DNA from: Ectothiorhodospira mobilis
Lineage (GTDB): Bacteria; Pseudomonadota; Gammaproteobacteria; Ectothiorhodospirales; Ectothiorhodospiraceae
NCBI RefSeq assembly: GCF_900114895.1
Contig: NZ_FOUO01000007.1
Span: 1 to 64,000, forward strand
Direction: 5' to 3'
Length of the DNA stretch: 64,000 nucleotides
This document shows, piece by piece, positions 8,793-19,482 of the stretch. Position 1 is the first letter of the stretch, and every line of letters starts with the position of its first letter. The notes beneath the pieces were generated by a model, which was not told the origin of the DNA, made no database searches, and saw only the letters and a list, made by a program, of their open reading frames with translations. A program made the translations under genes and the position numbers.

Positions 8793-8802
8793 GGGCGGGG
8801 CT

Positions 8803-9462
8803 TCAGAAGACGAAGCGGGGCCGGGCCTCCTGGCCCACCAGGGGCTTGAGGCAGGTCTCGAAGAGTCGCTGGTGGGTGAATTCCCGTTCTCCCAGGCGTG
8901 TTACCAGGCGCGCCTCCATCACCGGCGGTTCCCCCACCACCACGAACAGGCGGCCGCCCACGTTGAGTTGCTGCTCAAAGAACTCCCGGTAGCGGGCCAT
9001 GGAGGCGGTCAGGGCGATGACGTCGTATTTCTCGTGCCGGCCCGCTTTCCAGCCTTCGGCGGCATTGCCCGTATGCAGGGTGATGTTGAACAGGGCCTGT
9101 TCCCGCAGGCGCCGGCGCGCGGCCTGGGTGAAGTCCTGGTGGATGTCCACGGACTCCACATGGGCCGCCAGCTTCGCCAAACAGGCGGTGACATAGCCCG
9201 AACCGGTGCCCACCTCCAGGACCACGTCATGGGTCTGAATCTCCAGGGCCTGCAGCAGGCGCCCCTCCACATTGGGACGCATCATGGATTCGCCGTGGCC
9301 CAGGGGGATCTCCAGGTCGGCGTAGGCCAGCTGGGCGTGGGAGGGGGGTACGAAGGCCTCCCGGGGGGTCTCCTCCATCACCGAGAGCACGCGCGGGTCC
9401 AGCACCTCCCAGGTGCGGACCTGCTGTTCGACCATGTTGAAACGAGCCTGTTCGAGGTTCAT
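8803..9462 (-). CDS. Protein-L-isoaspartate O-methyltransferase-like protein
   Basis: A 219-residue SAM-dependent methyltransferase of the PCMT family. Motif I for SAM binding is clear (VVLEVGTGSGYVTACLA). True isoaspartyl methyltransferases carry a TISQP-type active-site segment just before this domain; here the equivalent place reads IPLGHGESMMRPNVEG, so the repair activity is doubtful. Many gammaproteobacteria have such a paralogue next to tolC. It is the first gene of a minus-strand set with rhodanese, tolC and the hydrolase, and is divergent from the PPK2 gene. The true pcm, if any, is not in the window. Confidence 0.8.
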   Translation of the reverse strand: MNLEQARFNMVEQQVRTWEVLDPRVLSVMEETPREAFVPPSHAQLAYADLEIPLGHGESMMRPNVEGRLLQALEIQTHDVVLEVGTGSGYVTACLAKLAAHVESVDIHQDFTQAARRRLREQALFNITLHTGNAAEGWKAGRHEKYDVIALTASMARYREFFEQQLNVGGRLFVVVGEPPVMEARLVTRLGEREFTHQRLFETCLKPLVGQEARPRFVF

Positions 9463-9623
9463 GGTGGGGGCTTCCCGTAGGGTCTGGTGGTTGTGTTCCG
9501 GGGGCGGCGGGGCCTTGACCGGTTATGATGTTATGCGTTCGGAAGGTTACGGCCTCGGGCGGGGACGGGCAAGCCCCGGTGAAGGGCCCCGCTTGAAGGG
9601 CGAAGCAGGCAGAGGGCTAAGGG

Positions 9624-11126
9624 ATGTTCGAGGCGGCGGAACTGGGGCGCAGGGTGGAGCGGGAGGCCTACAAGTCGGCGGTGCCGCGCCTGCGCGCGGA
9701 GCTGCTGGCGGCGCAGCGACGCCTGCGGGACTCCGACGTGGCGGTAATCGTCCTGGTGGAGGGGGTGGACGGTGTCGGCCGCGGCGAGGTGGTGAATCGC
9801 CTCAACACCTGGCTGGATACCCGCGGCGTGGCCACCCACGCCTTCTGGGAGGAGGAGATCGAGGAACAGGCCCGCCCGCCCATGTGGCGTTACTGGCACT
9901 CCATGCCCGCGCGGGGCGGCATCGGCATCTTCTTCGGCGGTTGGTACGCCCGCCCCATCCGGGAGCGGGTGCAGGAGAAGGGGGACGAGGCGGCGCTGCA
10001 CGAAGCCCTCACCCGCATCCGCGACTTCGAGAGCATGTTGGTGGCCGACGGGGCCCTCATCGTCAAGTTCTGGTTCCACCTGCCCCGGGAGGTGCAGAAG
10101 GCGCGCCTGCAGGCGCGGCTGAAGGACCCGGCCAGCCGCTGGTACCGCCTGCCCCGGGGCAAGGAGCAGGCGCTGCGCTACCGGCGCCTGGTGGAGACCG
10201 GCGAACGGGTGATCCGGGAGACCGACAGCGGTCTGGCCCCCTGGTATCTCATCGAGGCCACGGACCCCCGCTACCGGGACCTCACCGTGGGGCGCACCCT
10301 GCGGGATGCCATCGAGGAGCGCCTGCAGGCGGGCGGCCCCCCGGCGGAGGGGTTCACCCCCTCCCATGCCCCGAGCCTGCCGGCGGATGCCCCGGCCCGG
10401 GTGACGGTGCTGGATCACCTGGATCTGCGCCAGTCCCTGGAGAAGGCCGAGTACAAGCGCCGCCTGAAGCGGGCCCAGGCCCGGCTGCGGGATCTCACCT
10501 GGCGGGCCTGGGACCAGGGGGTGTCCACGGTGGTGGTCTTCGAGGGCTGGGATGCCGCCGGCAAGGGGGGCACCATCCGCCGGCTCACCGCCGGCATCGA
10601 TGCCCGGCTCTACCGGGTGGTGGCCATCGCTGCCCCCAGCGACGAGGAACGGGCGCATCACTACCTCTGGCGTTTCTGGCGCCATGTGCCCCGCCGCGGG
10701 CGCATGACCGTGTACGACCGTTCCTGGTACGGGCGGGTGCTGGTGGAGCGGGTGGAGGGCCTGGCCGCGGAGGACCGCTGGCGCCGGGCCTACCACGAGA
10801 TCAACGATTTCGAGGAGCAGTTGGTGGAGCACGGCACCGTGGTGCTCAAGTTCTGGCTGCATGTGAGCGAGGCGGAACAGCTGGCGCGCTTTCGCGAGCG
10901 GGAGCAGGTGGCCTACAAGCAGCACAAGATCACCGACGAGGACTGGCGCAACCGCCAAAGACGCCCGGACTACGAGGCGGCGGTGAATGAGATGGTGGTG
11001 CGCACCAGCACCGAGTACGCCCCCTGGACCCTGGTCCCCGCCGAGGACAAGCGCTTCGCCCGGGTCACCGTGCTGGAGACCGTCTGCCAGCGGCTCGAAG
11101 CGGCCCTGGCCGCATGTGGAAAGTGA
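9624..11126 (+). CDS. pap: Polyphosphate:AMP phosphotransferase (tandem PPK2 domains)
   Basis: A 500-residue fusion of two PPK2 domains, as in the two-domain P. aeruginosa enzyme that uses polyphosphate to convert AMP to ADP. The C-terminal domain is complete: Walker A GWDAAGKGG near residue 308 and Walker B/lid YDRSWYGR near 365. The N-terminal domain is degenerate: the P-loop reads GVDGVGRGE near residue 48 and the second motif FFGGWYAR, so Lys and Asp are missing and it is probably structural. The gene stands alone, divergent from the PCMT-like gene, and is followed by the thiC riboswitch. The start ATG 9624 follows an AGGGCTAAGGG stretch. Confidence 0.9.
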   Translation: MFEAAELGRRVEREAYKSAVPRLRAELLAAQRRLRDSDVAVIVLVEGVDGVGRGEVVNRLNTWLDTRGVATHAFWEEEIEEQARPPMWRYWHSMPARGGIGIFFGGWYARPIRERVQEKGDEAALHEALTRIRDFESMLVADGALIVKFWFHLPREVQKARLQARLKDPASRWYRLPRGKEQALRYRRLVETGERVIRETDSGLAPWYLIEATDPRYRDLTVGRTLRDAIEERLQAGGPPAEGFTPSHAPSLPADAPARVTVLDHLDLRQSLEKAEYKRRLKRAQARLRDLTWRAWDQGVSTVVVFEGWDAAGKGGTIRRLTAGIDARLYRVVAIAAPSDEERAHHYLWRFWRHVPRRGRMTVYDRSWYGRVLVERVEGLAAEDRWRRAYHEINDFEEQLVEHGTVVLKFWLHVSEAEQLARFREREQVAYKQHKITDEDWRNRQRRPDYEAAVNEMVVRTSTEYAPWTLVPAEDKRFARVTVLETVCQRLEAALAACGK

Positions 11127-11180
11127 ATCCCTCTTGGCCGGATGGCAGGAGCGGTTGCATCTCCCCGGCGACTGGGCTAG

Positions 11181-13211
<2,031 letters not shown>

Positions 13212-13217
13212 GCCCGG

Positions 13218-13250
13218 CCGCGGGCCTGCCGCCGACAGGGAGGCCCGCGG
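13218..13250. terminator. GC-rich inverted repeat between convergent thiC and HPr genes
   Basis: A perfect 10-base inverted repeat (CCGCGGGCCT at 13218-13227 and AGGCCCGCGG at 13241-13250) with a 13-base loop fills the gap between the converging stops. It could act on transcripts from both sides. There is no strong T run on either side, so efficiency is uncertain. Confidence 0.5.
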
Positions 13251-13262
13251 GCCCGGGTTGCG

Positions 13263-13532
13263 TTATTCGGGCTCGCCGAAACGGTCCTGGATCAGCCCCG
13301 TGAGGGCGTCCAGGGCCTGATCGGCATCCCCCCCCTCGGCGATCAGGCGCACCTGGCTGCCGCGGCTGGCGGCCAGCATCATCACCCCCATGATGCTCTT
13401 GCCGTTGACCCGGCGGCTGCCCTTCTCCACCTCCAGCTCGGCCTCGTACTGGTTGGCCAGGTTGACGAACTTGGCGGCGGCGCGGGCGTGCATGCCCAGC
13501 TTGTTGACGATGGTGATCTCGCGGGTGGGCAT
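13263..13532 (-). CDS. HPr family phosphocarrier (NPr-like)
   Basis: An 89-residue HPr. The phosphorylated His15 is in KLGMHARAAAKFV. The regulatory Ser46 lies in a near-canonical GKSIMGVMML motif, the site used by HPr kinase/phosphorylase, which is encoded five genes upstream in the same run (14808-15758). It would pass phosphate from an enzyme I (not in the window) to PtsN and the EIIA-Man-like protein. With no sugar permease nearby, this is the nitrogen/regulatory type of PTS. The start ATG at 13532 was picked because the family N-terminus begins there and overlaps the EIIA stop by one base. The longer frame to 13829 is a shadow. Confidence 0.92.
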   Translation of the reverse strand: MPTREITIVNKLGMHARAAAKFVNLANQYEAELEVEKGSRRVNGKSIMGVMMLAASRGSQVRLIAEGGDADQALDALTGLIQDRFGEPE

Positions 13533-13927
13533 CAGCTGTGGGTCTCGCAGAGCAGGATGCCGTCGTGGCCCCCGCTGATGGCCTTGTTCACCAGTTCGTG
13601 CAGGCGCAGGGTGGGGTAGTTGAGCACACGCACCAGCATGGGCAGGTTGATGCCCGCGATCACCTGCACCCGGGGCTGCTGCATCAGGCGGTTGGCGATG
13701 TTGCTGGGGGTGGAGCCGTACATGTCCGTGAGCACCAGCACGCCGTCCCCCGCATTGAGGTGATGGTAGTCCTCCAGGGCCCGGGTCAGCACCTCGTCCG
13801 GGTCCTCCGCCTGGGACACGGCCAGGCACCGGGTCTCCAGGGGGATGGTGCCCATCATGGAGCGGGCGGTGCTCAGCAGGTCCTCGCCGATGCGGTTGTG
13901 GGTGATGATCAGGAGTCCAACGGACAT
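13532..13927 (-). CDS. PTS EIIA component, mannose family
   Basis: A 131-residue EIIA-Man-type domain. The phospho-accepting His10 is in GLLIITHNRIG, and the Asp-rich DMYGSTPSNIANRL block (about residues 67-80) is the family signature. Orphan proteins of this kind accompany hprK and HPr in many proteobacteria that lack a mannose permease; their target is unsettled. It lies between rapZ (23-base gap) and HPr (one-base overlap) on the minus strand, so the three are co-transcribed. Confidence 0.88.
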   Translation of the reverse strand: MSVGLLIITHNRIGEDLLSTARSMMGTIPLETRCLAVSQAEDPDEVLTRALEDYHHLNAGDGVLVLTDMYGSTPSNIANRLMQQPRVQVIAGINLPMLVRVLNYPTLRLHELVNKAISGGHDGILLCETHS

Positions 13928-13950
13928 GATGCCCTACCGGTGTTCAAAGG

Positions 13951-14811
13951 TCAGGTCAGTTCCCGGTGGCGGGTGCTGATGGCTTCGCCCCGCAGGGCCC
14001 GGAGATCCGCCGCCAGGCGTTCGGCCAGGTAGACGGAGCGGTGCTGCCCGCCGGTACAGCCGATGGAGACCGTCAGGTAGCTGCGGTTGTCGCGCTCGAA
14101 CCGGGGGATCCAGGTGGCCAGGAAATCCCGCAGCGATACATGCATCTCCTCCACCAGCGGGTGGCTGCCGAGAAAATTCGCCACCTCCGGATCCAGGCCC
14201 GTGAGGGCGCGCAGGCGCGGCTCCCAGTGGGGATTGGGCAGACAGCGTACATCGAAGACGAAATCCGAGTCCACCGGCGTGCCGTGCTTGAAGCCGAAGG
14301 AGCGGATCAGCACCGAAAGCCCCGAGGCCTCCGCCTGTTCCACCCGCTGGCGCACGGTGTCGCTGAGCTGGTGCACGTTGGTGCGGGTGGTGTCGATGGC
14401 CAGGTCCGCCTGCTCCACCACCGGCGCCAGCAGCTGCCGTTCCAGCTGGATGGCCTCCACCAGGGGGAGGTCCTCCCGGGTCAGGGGGTGGCGGCGCCGG
14501 GTCTCACTGAAGCGGCGCAGCAGGGTGGGTTCCTCGGCCTGGAGAAAGAGGATCTGCAGGTCCACACCCAGGTCGCGGATCTCTCTTGCGATCTCGCTGA
14601 AGTGTTGCAGGGCCTCGGTGCCGCTGCGGGCGTCGATGCCCACCGCCGTCTGGTCGTAGAGGCCGTGTCCGGCGGCCATGAACTGGCGCACCACGGCCGT
14701 GAGCAGGCCGATGTGCAGGTTGTCCATGCAGTAGTAGCCCGCGTCCTCCAGGGCGTGCAGGGCCACGGTCTTGCCGGAGCCCGAGAGTCCGCTGACGATG
14801 ACCAGTTTCAT
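13951..14811 (-). CDS. rapZ: RNase adapter protein RapZ
   Basis: A 286-residue P-loop protein (284 in E. coli). Walker A is GLSGSGKT at residues 8-15. The C-terminal domain has the family stretch VSIGCTGGQHRSVYLAERLA. In E. coli RapZ binds glucosamine-6-phosphate and directs small RNA GlmZ to RNase E, tuning GlmS and so the supply of UDP-GlcNAc for peptidoglycan and LPS. That role is known for enteric bacteria and only inferred here. The start ATG 14811 overlaps the hprK stop by four bases. Confidence 0.94.
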   Translation of the reverse strand: MKLVIVSGLSGSGKTVALHALEDAGYYCMDNLHIGLLTAVVRQFMAAGHGLYDQTAVGIDARSGTEALQHFSEIAREIRDLGVDLQILFLQAEEPTLLRRFSETRRRHPLTREDLPLVEAIQLERQLLAPVVEQADLAIDTTRTNVHQLSDTVRQRVEQAEASGLSVLIRSFGFKHGTPVDSDFVFDVRCLPNPHWEPRLRALTGLDPEVANFLGSHPLVEEMHVSLRDFLATWIPRFERDNRSYLTVSIGCTGGQHRSVYLAERLAADLRALRGEAISTRHRELT

Positions 14812-15758
14812 GCCGGCGGGTCCTGCATCTGGCGGTGCATGCGTTCGGCCAGGTCGTCCCCGGCGTAGTAGCCGCGCAGGCGCAGCAGGTGATTGCGTAC
14901 CGCCGCCTCCACCATCACCGCCAGGTTGCGCCCCGGGGCCACGGGCAGGGTGATGACGGGCACCTCCAGCCCCAGGACCTCGCGGGTGTAGCGCCCGCCG
15001 TGGAGACGGTCGATGTCCCCGGGGCGCACCGTCTTCTGGTCCTTGAGTTCGATGATCAGGCGCAGGTACTTGCTGTTCTTGATGGCGCTGTCGCCGTACA
15101 TGGCACGGATGTTGAGCACCCCCAGGCCCCGCACCTCGAGGAAGTTCTCCAGCACCGCGGGGCAGGTGCCCCGCAGGATGTCCGGGGCGATGCGGGCGAA
15201 TTCCGGGGCGTCGTCGGCCACCAGGCGGTGGCCGCGGCTGATGAGCTCCAGGGCCAGTTCGCTCTTGCCCACGGCGCTCTTGCCCGTCACCAGCACACCG
15301 ATGCCCAGCACCTCCATGAACACCCCGTGCAGGGTGACGGTCTCGGCCAGCTTGTCGCTGAAGAAGTAGCGCAGGATGTTGATCAGCTCGTGGCTGGGCA
15401 GGGCCGTGCGCAACAGCGGCACCGCCTGGGTCTCCGCCAGGGTCTCCAGTTCGGGCAGGGGGGCGAGACCGTCGGTGACGATGAGCAGGGCGGCCTCGCC
15501 ACTGCAGAGTTGGTCCAGGATGTCGCGCCGGGAGTTCTTGCGCAGGGACCAGAGATAGCGCATCTCGTCGTGGCCCAGCACCTGGATGCGGTTGGGGTGG
15601 ATGATGTTCAGGTGTCCCACCAGGGCCGGTCCGCCCTTGGGGCCGGCGGCGTGCTGCGGCACCTCCCGGTGGATCCCCTGGCGGCCGGCCACCCAGGTGA
15701 GCCCCAGGCGCTCCTCCATGGCCTCGAGGATGTCGGCGACGGTGAGGGATCCACTCAT
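14808..15758 (-). CDS. hprK: HPr kinase/phosphorylase
   Basis: A 316-residue HprK/P, which phosphorylates and dephosphorylates HPr on Ser46 in response to metabolites. The P-loop is GKSAVGKS at 159-166, where the family usually has Gly at the fourth place. Other motifs are LHGV at 143-146, HRLVADD, the signature EVRGLGVLNIRAMYG, and the C-terminal PVAPGRNLAVMVEAA loop. ATG 15758 (MSGSLTVADIL), five bases after the ptsN stop, is chosen; an in-frame ATG at 15788 would overlap ptsN and adds residues not seen in the family. The likely substrate, with Ser46 intact, is at 13263-13532. Confidence 0.93.
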   Translation of the reverse strand: MSGSLTVADILEAMEERLGLTWVAGRQGIHREVPQHAAGPKGGPALVGHLNIIHPNRIQVLGHDEMRYLWSLRKNSRRDILDQLCSGEAALLIVTDGLAPLPELETLAETQAVPLLRTALPSHELINILRYFFSDKLAETVTLHGVFMEVLGIGVLVTGKSAVGKSELALELISRGHRLVADDAPEFARIAPDILRGTCPAVLENFLEVRGLGVLNIRAMYGDSAIKNSKYLRLIIELKDQKTVRPGDIDRLHGGRYTREVLGLEVPVITLPVAPGRNLAVMVEAAVRNHLLRLRGYYAGDDLAERMHRQMQDPPA

Positions 15759-15763
15759 AGGGG

Positions 15764-16231
15764 TCAATCGCCGTCGCCGGTGCTCCACCGTCCCAACAGA
15801 TCCAGGATCTCGCGGGTGCTGCCCGCGTCCCGCAGCCGCGCCAGGGTCTCCGGGTCGGAGAACATGCGCGCCAGCACGGCCAGGATCTGCAGGTGCTCCT
15901 CGCTGGACTCTGTGGGGACCACCAGGGCGAAGAGGATGTCCACCGGCTCGCTGTCGGGGGCGTCGTAGTCCACCCCCCGGTCCAGCCGCAGCAGGGCGGC
16001 GCAGGCCTCGTCCGCGCCCTCCAGCCGCCCGTGGGGGATGGCCACCCCATGCCCCAGGCCGGTGCTGCCCAGGCGTTCCCTCGCCAGCAGGCTGTCGAAG
16101 ATCTCCCCCGTGGTCAGCTTGGGGAGCCGGGTGGAGAGCATCTCACCCAGCATCTCCAGGGCCCGCTTCTTGCTGCTGACCTCGGCGGTGCAGTGCACGC
16201 GGTCCGAGCCGAGGAGCTCACCGATGTTCAT
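15764..16231 (-). CDS. ptsN: PTS IIA-like nitrogen regulatory protein PtsN
   Basis: A 155-residue EIIA-Ntr/Fru domain. The phospho-accepting His67 lies in GLGHGVAIPHGRL. In E. coli unphosphorylated PtsN binds TrkA and KdpD and affects potassium balance; targets here are unknown. It sits six bases after hpf and just before hprK, the usual rpoN-hpf-ptsN order. It would receive phosphate from the HPr at the end of the same run. Confidence 0.95.
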   Translation of the reverse strand: MNIGELLGSDRVHCTAEVSSKKRALEMLGEMLSTRLPKLTTGEIFDSLLARERLGSTGLGHGVAIPHGRLEGADEACAALLRLDRGVDYDAPDSEPVDILFALVVPTESSEEHLQILAVLARMFSDPETLARLRDAGSTREILDLLGRWSTGDGD

Positions 16232-16237
16232 GCAGGG

Positions 16238-16561
16238 TCACTCGACGTGATTGCGGTGGGAGCCTTCGGCGCGGTGATGGTCCTTGAGCTTCTCCTTGTG
16301 CTTGACCACCTGGCGGTCCAGCTTGTCCACGAGGGCGTCGATGGCGGCGTACATGTCGCCGTCGGTGGCATCGGCGTGGATCTGGTTGCCGCTGAGCAGC
16401 AGGTTGGCCTCCGCCTTCTGTTGCAGCTTCTCCACGGTCAGGATCACGTGTACGTCGATCACGTTGTCGAAATGCCGCTCCAGGCGCTGGAATTTCTCGT
16501 TCACGTAGTTGCGCAGCGCGTCGGTCAGGTCGACATGATGACCGGTGAGGTTGATCTGCAT
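16238..16561 (-). CDS. hpf: Ribosome hibernation promoting factor, short form
   Basis: A 107-residue HPF/YfiA-family protein that binds the 30S subunit in stationary phase and promotes 100S dimers. It begins MQINLTGHHVDLTDALRNYV, and the basic second helix (KLDRQVVKHKEKLKDH) that contacts rRNA is present. It ends with a short His-rich tail and lacks the long-form C-terminal dimerisation domain. It lies directly downstream of rpoN (41-base gap), the typical position in gammaproteobacteria. Confidence 0.94.
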   Translation of the reverse strand: MQINLTGHHVDLTDALRNYVNEKFQRLERHFDNVIDVHVILTVEKLQQKAEANLLLSGNQIHADATDGDMYAAIDALVDKLDRQVVKHKEKLKDHHRAEGSHRNHVE

Positions 16562-16602
16562 GGGGATACTCCTTGGATTGGGGATGTGGGTTGCGGCGCA
16601 GT

Positions 16603-18078
16603 TCAGGTGAGCCGCTTGCGTTCGCTGGATGGCGGGATGGCCATGGCTTCCCGGTACTTGGCGACGGTGCGCCTGGCCACGTGGATGCCCCGGTCCACCA
16701 GGATCTGGGCGATCTTGCTGTCGCTCATGGGTTTGTTGCCCGGCTCCTCGGCGATGAGCTTACGGATCATGGCGCGGATGGCGGTGGCGGAACATTCCCC
16801 GCCGTCGGCGGTGCCCACGTGGCTCGAGAAGAAGTACTTGAACTCGAAGATGCCGCGGGGCGTGTGCATGTATTTTTGTGTGGTCACCCGGGAGATGGTG
16901 GATTCGTGCATCTCCAGTTGTTCGGCGATGTCGCGCAATACCAGGGGCTTCATGGCCTCCTCGCCGTATTCCAGGAAGGCCCGCTGGTGCTCGACGATGG
17001 CGGTGCCCACCCGCAGCAGGGTCTCGTTGCGGCTCTGCAGGCTCTTGATGAACCAGCGGGCCTCCTGCAGGTTGTTGCGCAGATAGGTGTTGTCCTCGCT
17101 GGAATCGGCGCGGCGCACGTAACTGGCGTACAGGGGGTTGACCCGCAGGCGCGGCGCGATCTCGGGGTTCAGCTCCACCTGCCAGCGGCCCTCGCGCTTG
17201 CGCACGAAGACATCGGGGACGATGTATTCGGGGGCGCCGGCGCTGATGAGGGCGCCGGGGCGGGGGTTGAGGGTCTGGATGAGGGCGATGACCTGCTGCA
17301 GCTGCTCTGCATCGAGCCGCAGGCGGCGCTGCAGACCCTTGTGGTCGCGGGCGCCCAGGGCGTCCAGGTGTTCCGTCACCAGTTGCAGGGCCTCCTGCAG
17401 CCATGGGGTGTCCGGTGGCAGTTGCGCCAGTTGCAGGGCCAGGCATTCCGAGAGGTCGCGGGCGCCGACGCCCACCGGGTCCAGGTGCTGCACCATGTGC
17501 AGCACCGCCTCCACCTCGTCCAGCCCCACCGCCTCGTCGCCGCCCAGGCTGGCATGGATCTGGTCCAGGGGTTCGGCCAGGTAGCCGTCCTCGTTGAGGG
17601 CGTCGACGAGGGTGAGGGCGATGGCCCGGTCCTGCTCGCTCATCGACGACAGATGAATCTGCCACATGAGATGCTCGTGGAGGCTTTCGGCGGGCCCGCT
17701 CTGGTTTTCGAACAGGTCCCGCCCTTCGGGTTCCGCCGGGCCGGGGCCGGAGGGGGGGATATCGTAGATGTCGTCCCAGTTGCTGTCCACCGGCAATTCT
17801 TCGGGGATGTCCCCGGTGCCGGCGTCGCCACCGGAGTCCTGCTCCGTCGGGGCCTCCGTCGCCTCCCGCGCTTCCTGGTCCCGCGCCTCCGTGGCCTCGG
17901 CTTCCTGTTCCGCTTCGCCCTCTTCCAGGGCCTCCAGCATGGGGTTGGTCTCCAGGGTCTCCTGGATCTGGGCCTGCAACTCCAGCGTGGAGAGCTGCAG
18001 CAGGCGGATGGCCTGTTGCAGCTGGGGGGTCATGGTGAGGTTCTGACCCAGACGGAGCTGGACGGAGGGCTTTAGCAT
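16603..18078 (-). CDS. rpoN: RNA polymerase sigma-54 factor
   Basis: A 491-residue sigma-54. Region I is glutamine- and leucine-rich ([22 protein letters not shown] in part). Acidic region II follows at roughly residues 55-115. The core-binding and helix-turn-helix parts are in place, and the RpoN box [10 protein letters not shown] is close to the C-terminus. It reads -24/-12 promoters and needs AAA+ activators; none is encoded in the window. It follows lptB after a 152-base gap containing a TATAAT and a leader hairpin, so it probably also has its own promoter. Confidence 0.97.
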   Translation of the reverse strand: MLKPSVQLRLGQNLTMTPQLQQAIRLLQLSTLELQAQIQETLETNPMLEALEEGEAEQEAEATEARDQEAREATEAPTEQDSGGDAGTGDIPEELPVDSNWDDIYDIPPSGPGPAEPEGRDLFENQSGPAESLHEHLMWQIHLSSMSEQDRAIALTLVDALNEDGYLAEPLDQIHASLGGDEAVGLDEVEAVLHMVQHLDPVGVGARDLSECLALQLAQLPPDTPWLQEALQLVTEHLDALGARDHKGLQRRLRLDAEQLQQVIALIQTLNPRPGALISAGAPEYIVPDVFVRKREGRWQVELNPEIAPRLRVNPLYASYVRRADSSEDNTYLRNNLQEARWFIKSLQSRNETLLRVGTAIVEHQRAFLEYGEEAMKPLVLRDIAEQLEMHESTISRVTTQKYMHTPRGIFEFKYFFSSHVGTADGGECSATAIRAMIRKLIAEEPGNKPMSDSKIAQILVDRGIHVARRTVAKYREAMAIPPSSERKRLT

Positions 18079-18113
18079 GGCATGTGGCGCGTCATCGGAT
18101 CCGGCAGGGGTGG

Positions 18114-18140
18114 GGCGGACGGCCCTGTGGGCCGGCCGCC
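18114..18140 (-). other. Leader hairpin upstream of rpoN
   Basis: An 11-base-pair inverted repeat with one mismatch and a three-base loop (arms 18114-18125 and 18129-18140) lies between the candidate -10 at 18165-18170 and the rpoN start at 18078. It would form in the rpoN leader RNA. It has no T run, so it is not a standard terminator. Its role is unknown. Confidence 0.45.
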
Positions 18141-18164
18141 GTCACCGCTTGGCTTGTCATGGGG

Positions 18165-18170
18165 ATTATA
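18165..18170 (-). promoter_or_regulatory. Candidate -10 element for rpoN
   Basis: The minus strand reads a perfect TATAAT here, 87 bases before the rpoN start, in an otherwise GC-rich gap. No convincing -35 is found at 16-18 bases upstream, so a factor-assisted promoter is possible. A second source of rpoN transcript is read-through from lptB. Confidence 0.4.
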
Positions 18171-18230
18171 CGGCGACACGGCCGAATTGGGACATGGGGG
18201 GTGAAATCGTTTTTGTTCAAAGACTTGGTG

Positions 18231-18956
18231 TCATAGTCGGAAATGTTCCCCCAGATACACCCGGCGCACCTGGGGATCGGAGAGCACCTCTTCCGGCGAA
18301 CCCCGGCTGATCACCCGGCCGTCGCTGAGGATATAGGCGCGGGTGCAGATCCCCAGGGTCTCGCGCACGTTGTGGTCGGTGATGAGGACGCCGATGCCGC
18401 GGGCGGTGAGGTGGGCGATGATGCGCTGGATCTCGATCACGGAGATGGGGTCCACCCCGGCGAAGGGTTCATCCAGGAGGATGAAGGCGGGTTCCGTGGC
18501 CAGGGCCCGGGCGATCTCCACCCGCCGGCGTTCGCCCCCGGAGAGGCTGATCCCCGGGTTGTCCCGGATGTGGGCGATCTGGAATTCCTCCAGCAGGTTC
18601 TCCAGGTGGTCCTGGCGCTGGGCCCGATCCAGGTCGCCGCGCACCTCCAGCACCGCCAGGATGTTCTCCGCCACGCTGAGCTTGCGGAAGACGGAGGGCT
18701 CCTGGGGGAGGTAGCCCAGCCCCAGCCGGGCCCGGGCGTGCATGGGCAGGCGGGTGATATCGCGGCCGTCCAGGAGGATGCGCCCCTCATCGCAGGGCAC
18801 CAGGCCCACGATCATGTAGAAACAGGTGGTCTTGCCGGCGCCGTTGGGACCCAGCAGGCCCACCACCTCGCCGCTCTCCACGGCGAGGGCGGTGCCGTCC
18901 ACGGGGCGCCGGGAGCGGTAGCGTTTCACCAGGTCCAGGGCCTCGAGGCGGCTCAT
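18231..18956 (-). CDS. lptB: LPS export ABC transporter ATP-binding protein
   Basis: The ATPase of the LptB2FG complex that extracts LPS from the inner membrane and pushes it along LptC-LptA to the surface. The 241 residues equal E. coli LptB. Walker A GPNGAGKT is at 36-43, with the Q-loop [12 protein letters not shown], signature [15 protein letters not shown] and Walker [17 protein letters not shown] 18956 is chosen on family length; the frame continues upstream as a shadow of lptA. lptF and lptG are not in the window. Confidence 0.97.
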   Translation of the reverse strand: MSRLEALDLVKRYRSRRPVDGTALAVESGEVVGLLGPNGAGKTTCFYMIVGLVPCDEGRILLDGRDITRLPMHARARLGLGYLPQEPSVFRKLSVAENILAVLEVRGDLDRAQRQDHLENLLEEFQIAHIRDNPGISLSGGERRRVEIARALATEPAFILLDEPFAGVDPISVIEIQRIIAHLTARGIGVLITDHNVRETLGICTRAYILSDGRVISRGSPEEVLSDPQVRRVYLGEHFRL

Positions 18957-18963
18957 GCCCGGT

Positions 18964-19482
18964 TCACTCCGTCTCCGCGGGCCGCTCGCCCGGGGTGAAG
19001 ATGGCCTCCACGCGGCCGGTCTCGCCGGTGCTGGCCTCGAGGACGGCCTTCTCCAGGTCGTAGACGATACGGTCGCCGCGGAATTCGTCCTCCGACTGCA
19101 GGATGCGGGCATTGCCGCTGAGGATCACCTCCTGGGACGGTGGCAGGAAGGTCATGCGCTGCGCCTCGGCATGGACCGGGCGGCCGTCCTTGTCCAGGGT
19201 GTCCAGCCTGGCCGGCTCGCCTTCCGCCTCCATGCGCTCCAGCTCCCGTTCGGGGGAATGCACCGTGACCACGTCGCCGCGGATGACCGTGTCCCCCTGG
19301 GTGATGGTGACATTGCCGCGATAGATACTGATGCCGCGGCGGTCGTCCAGGTGGGCGCGGTCCGCCTCCACGTGCACGGGCAGTTCCGTGTCCTGCTGGG
19401 CCGTGGCCCCGGATGCCCATAGCAACAGGGGGAGCAGCAGCAGGGCCCAGGGGCGCAGGCCAAGATCATGGACCGGGTGCAT
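18964..19482 (-). CDS. lptA: LPS transport periplasmic protein LptA
   Basis: A 172-residue precursor that forms the periplasmic bridge carrying LPS between LptC and LptD. The signal peptide (about residues 1-29) ends [21 protein letters not shown], followed by the OstA-type repeat region ([21 protein letters not shown]). ATG 19482 is preferred because the minus strand reads GGGGGGAAT just before it; another ATG at 19521 would add 13 residues and overlap lptC more. It overlaps the lptC end by 17 bases. Confidence 0.9.
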   Translation of the reverse strand: MHPVHDLGLRPWALLLLPLLLWASGATAQQDTELPVHVEADRAHLDDRRGISIYRGNVTITQGDTVIRGDVVTVHSPERELERMEAEGEPARLDTLDKDGRPVHAEAQRMTFLPPSQEVILSGNARILQSEDEFRGDRIVYDLEKAVLEASTGETGRVEAIFTPGERPAETE

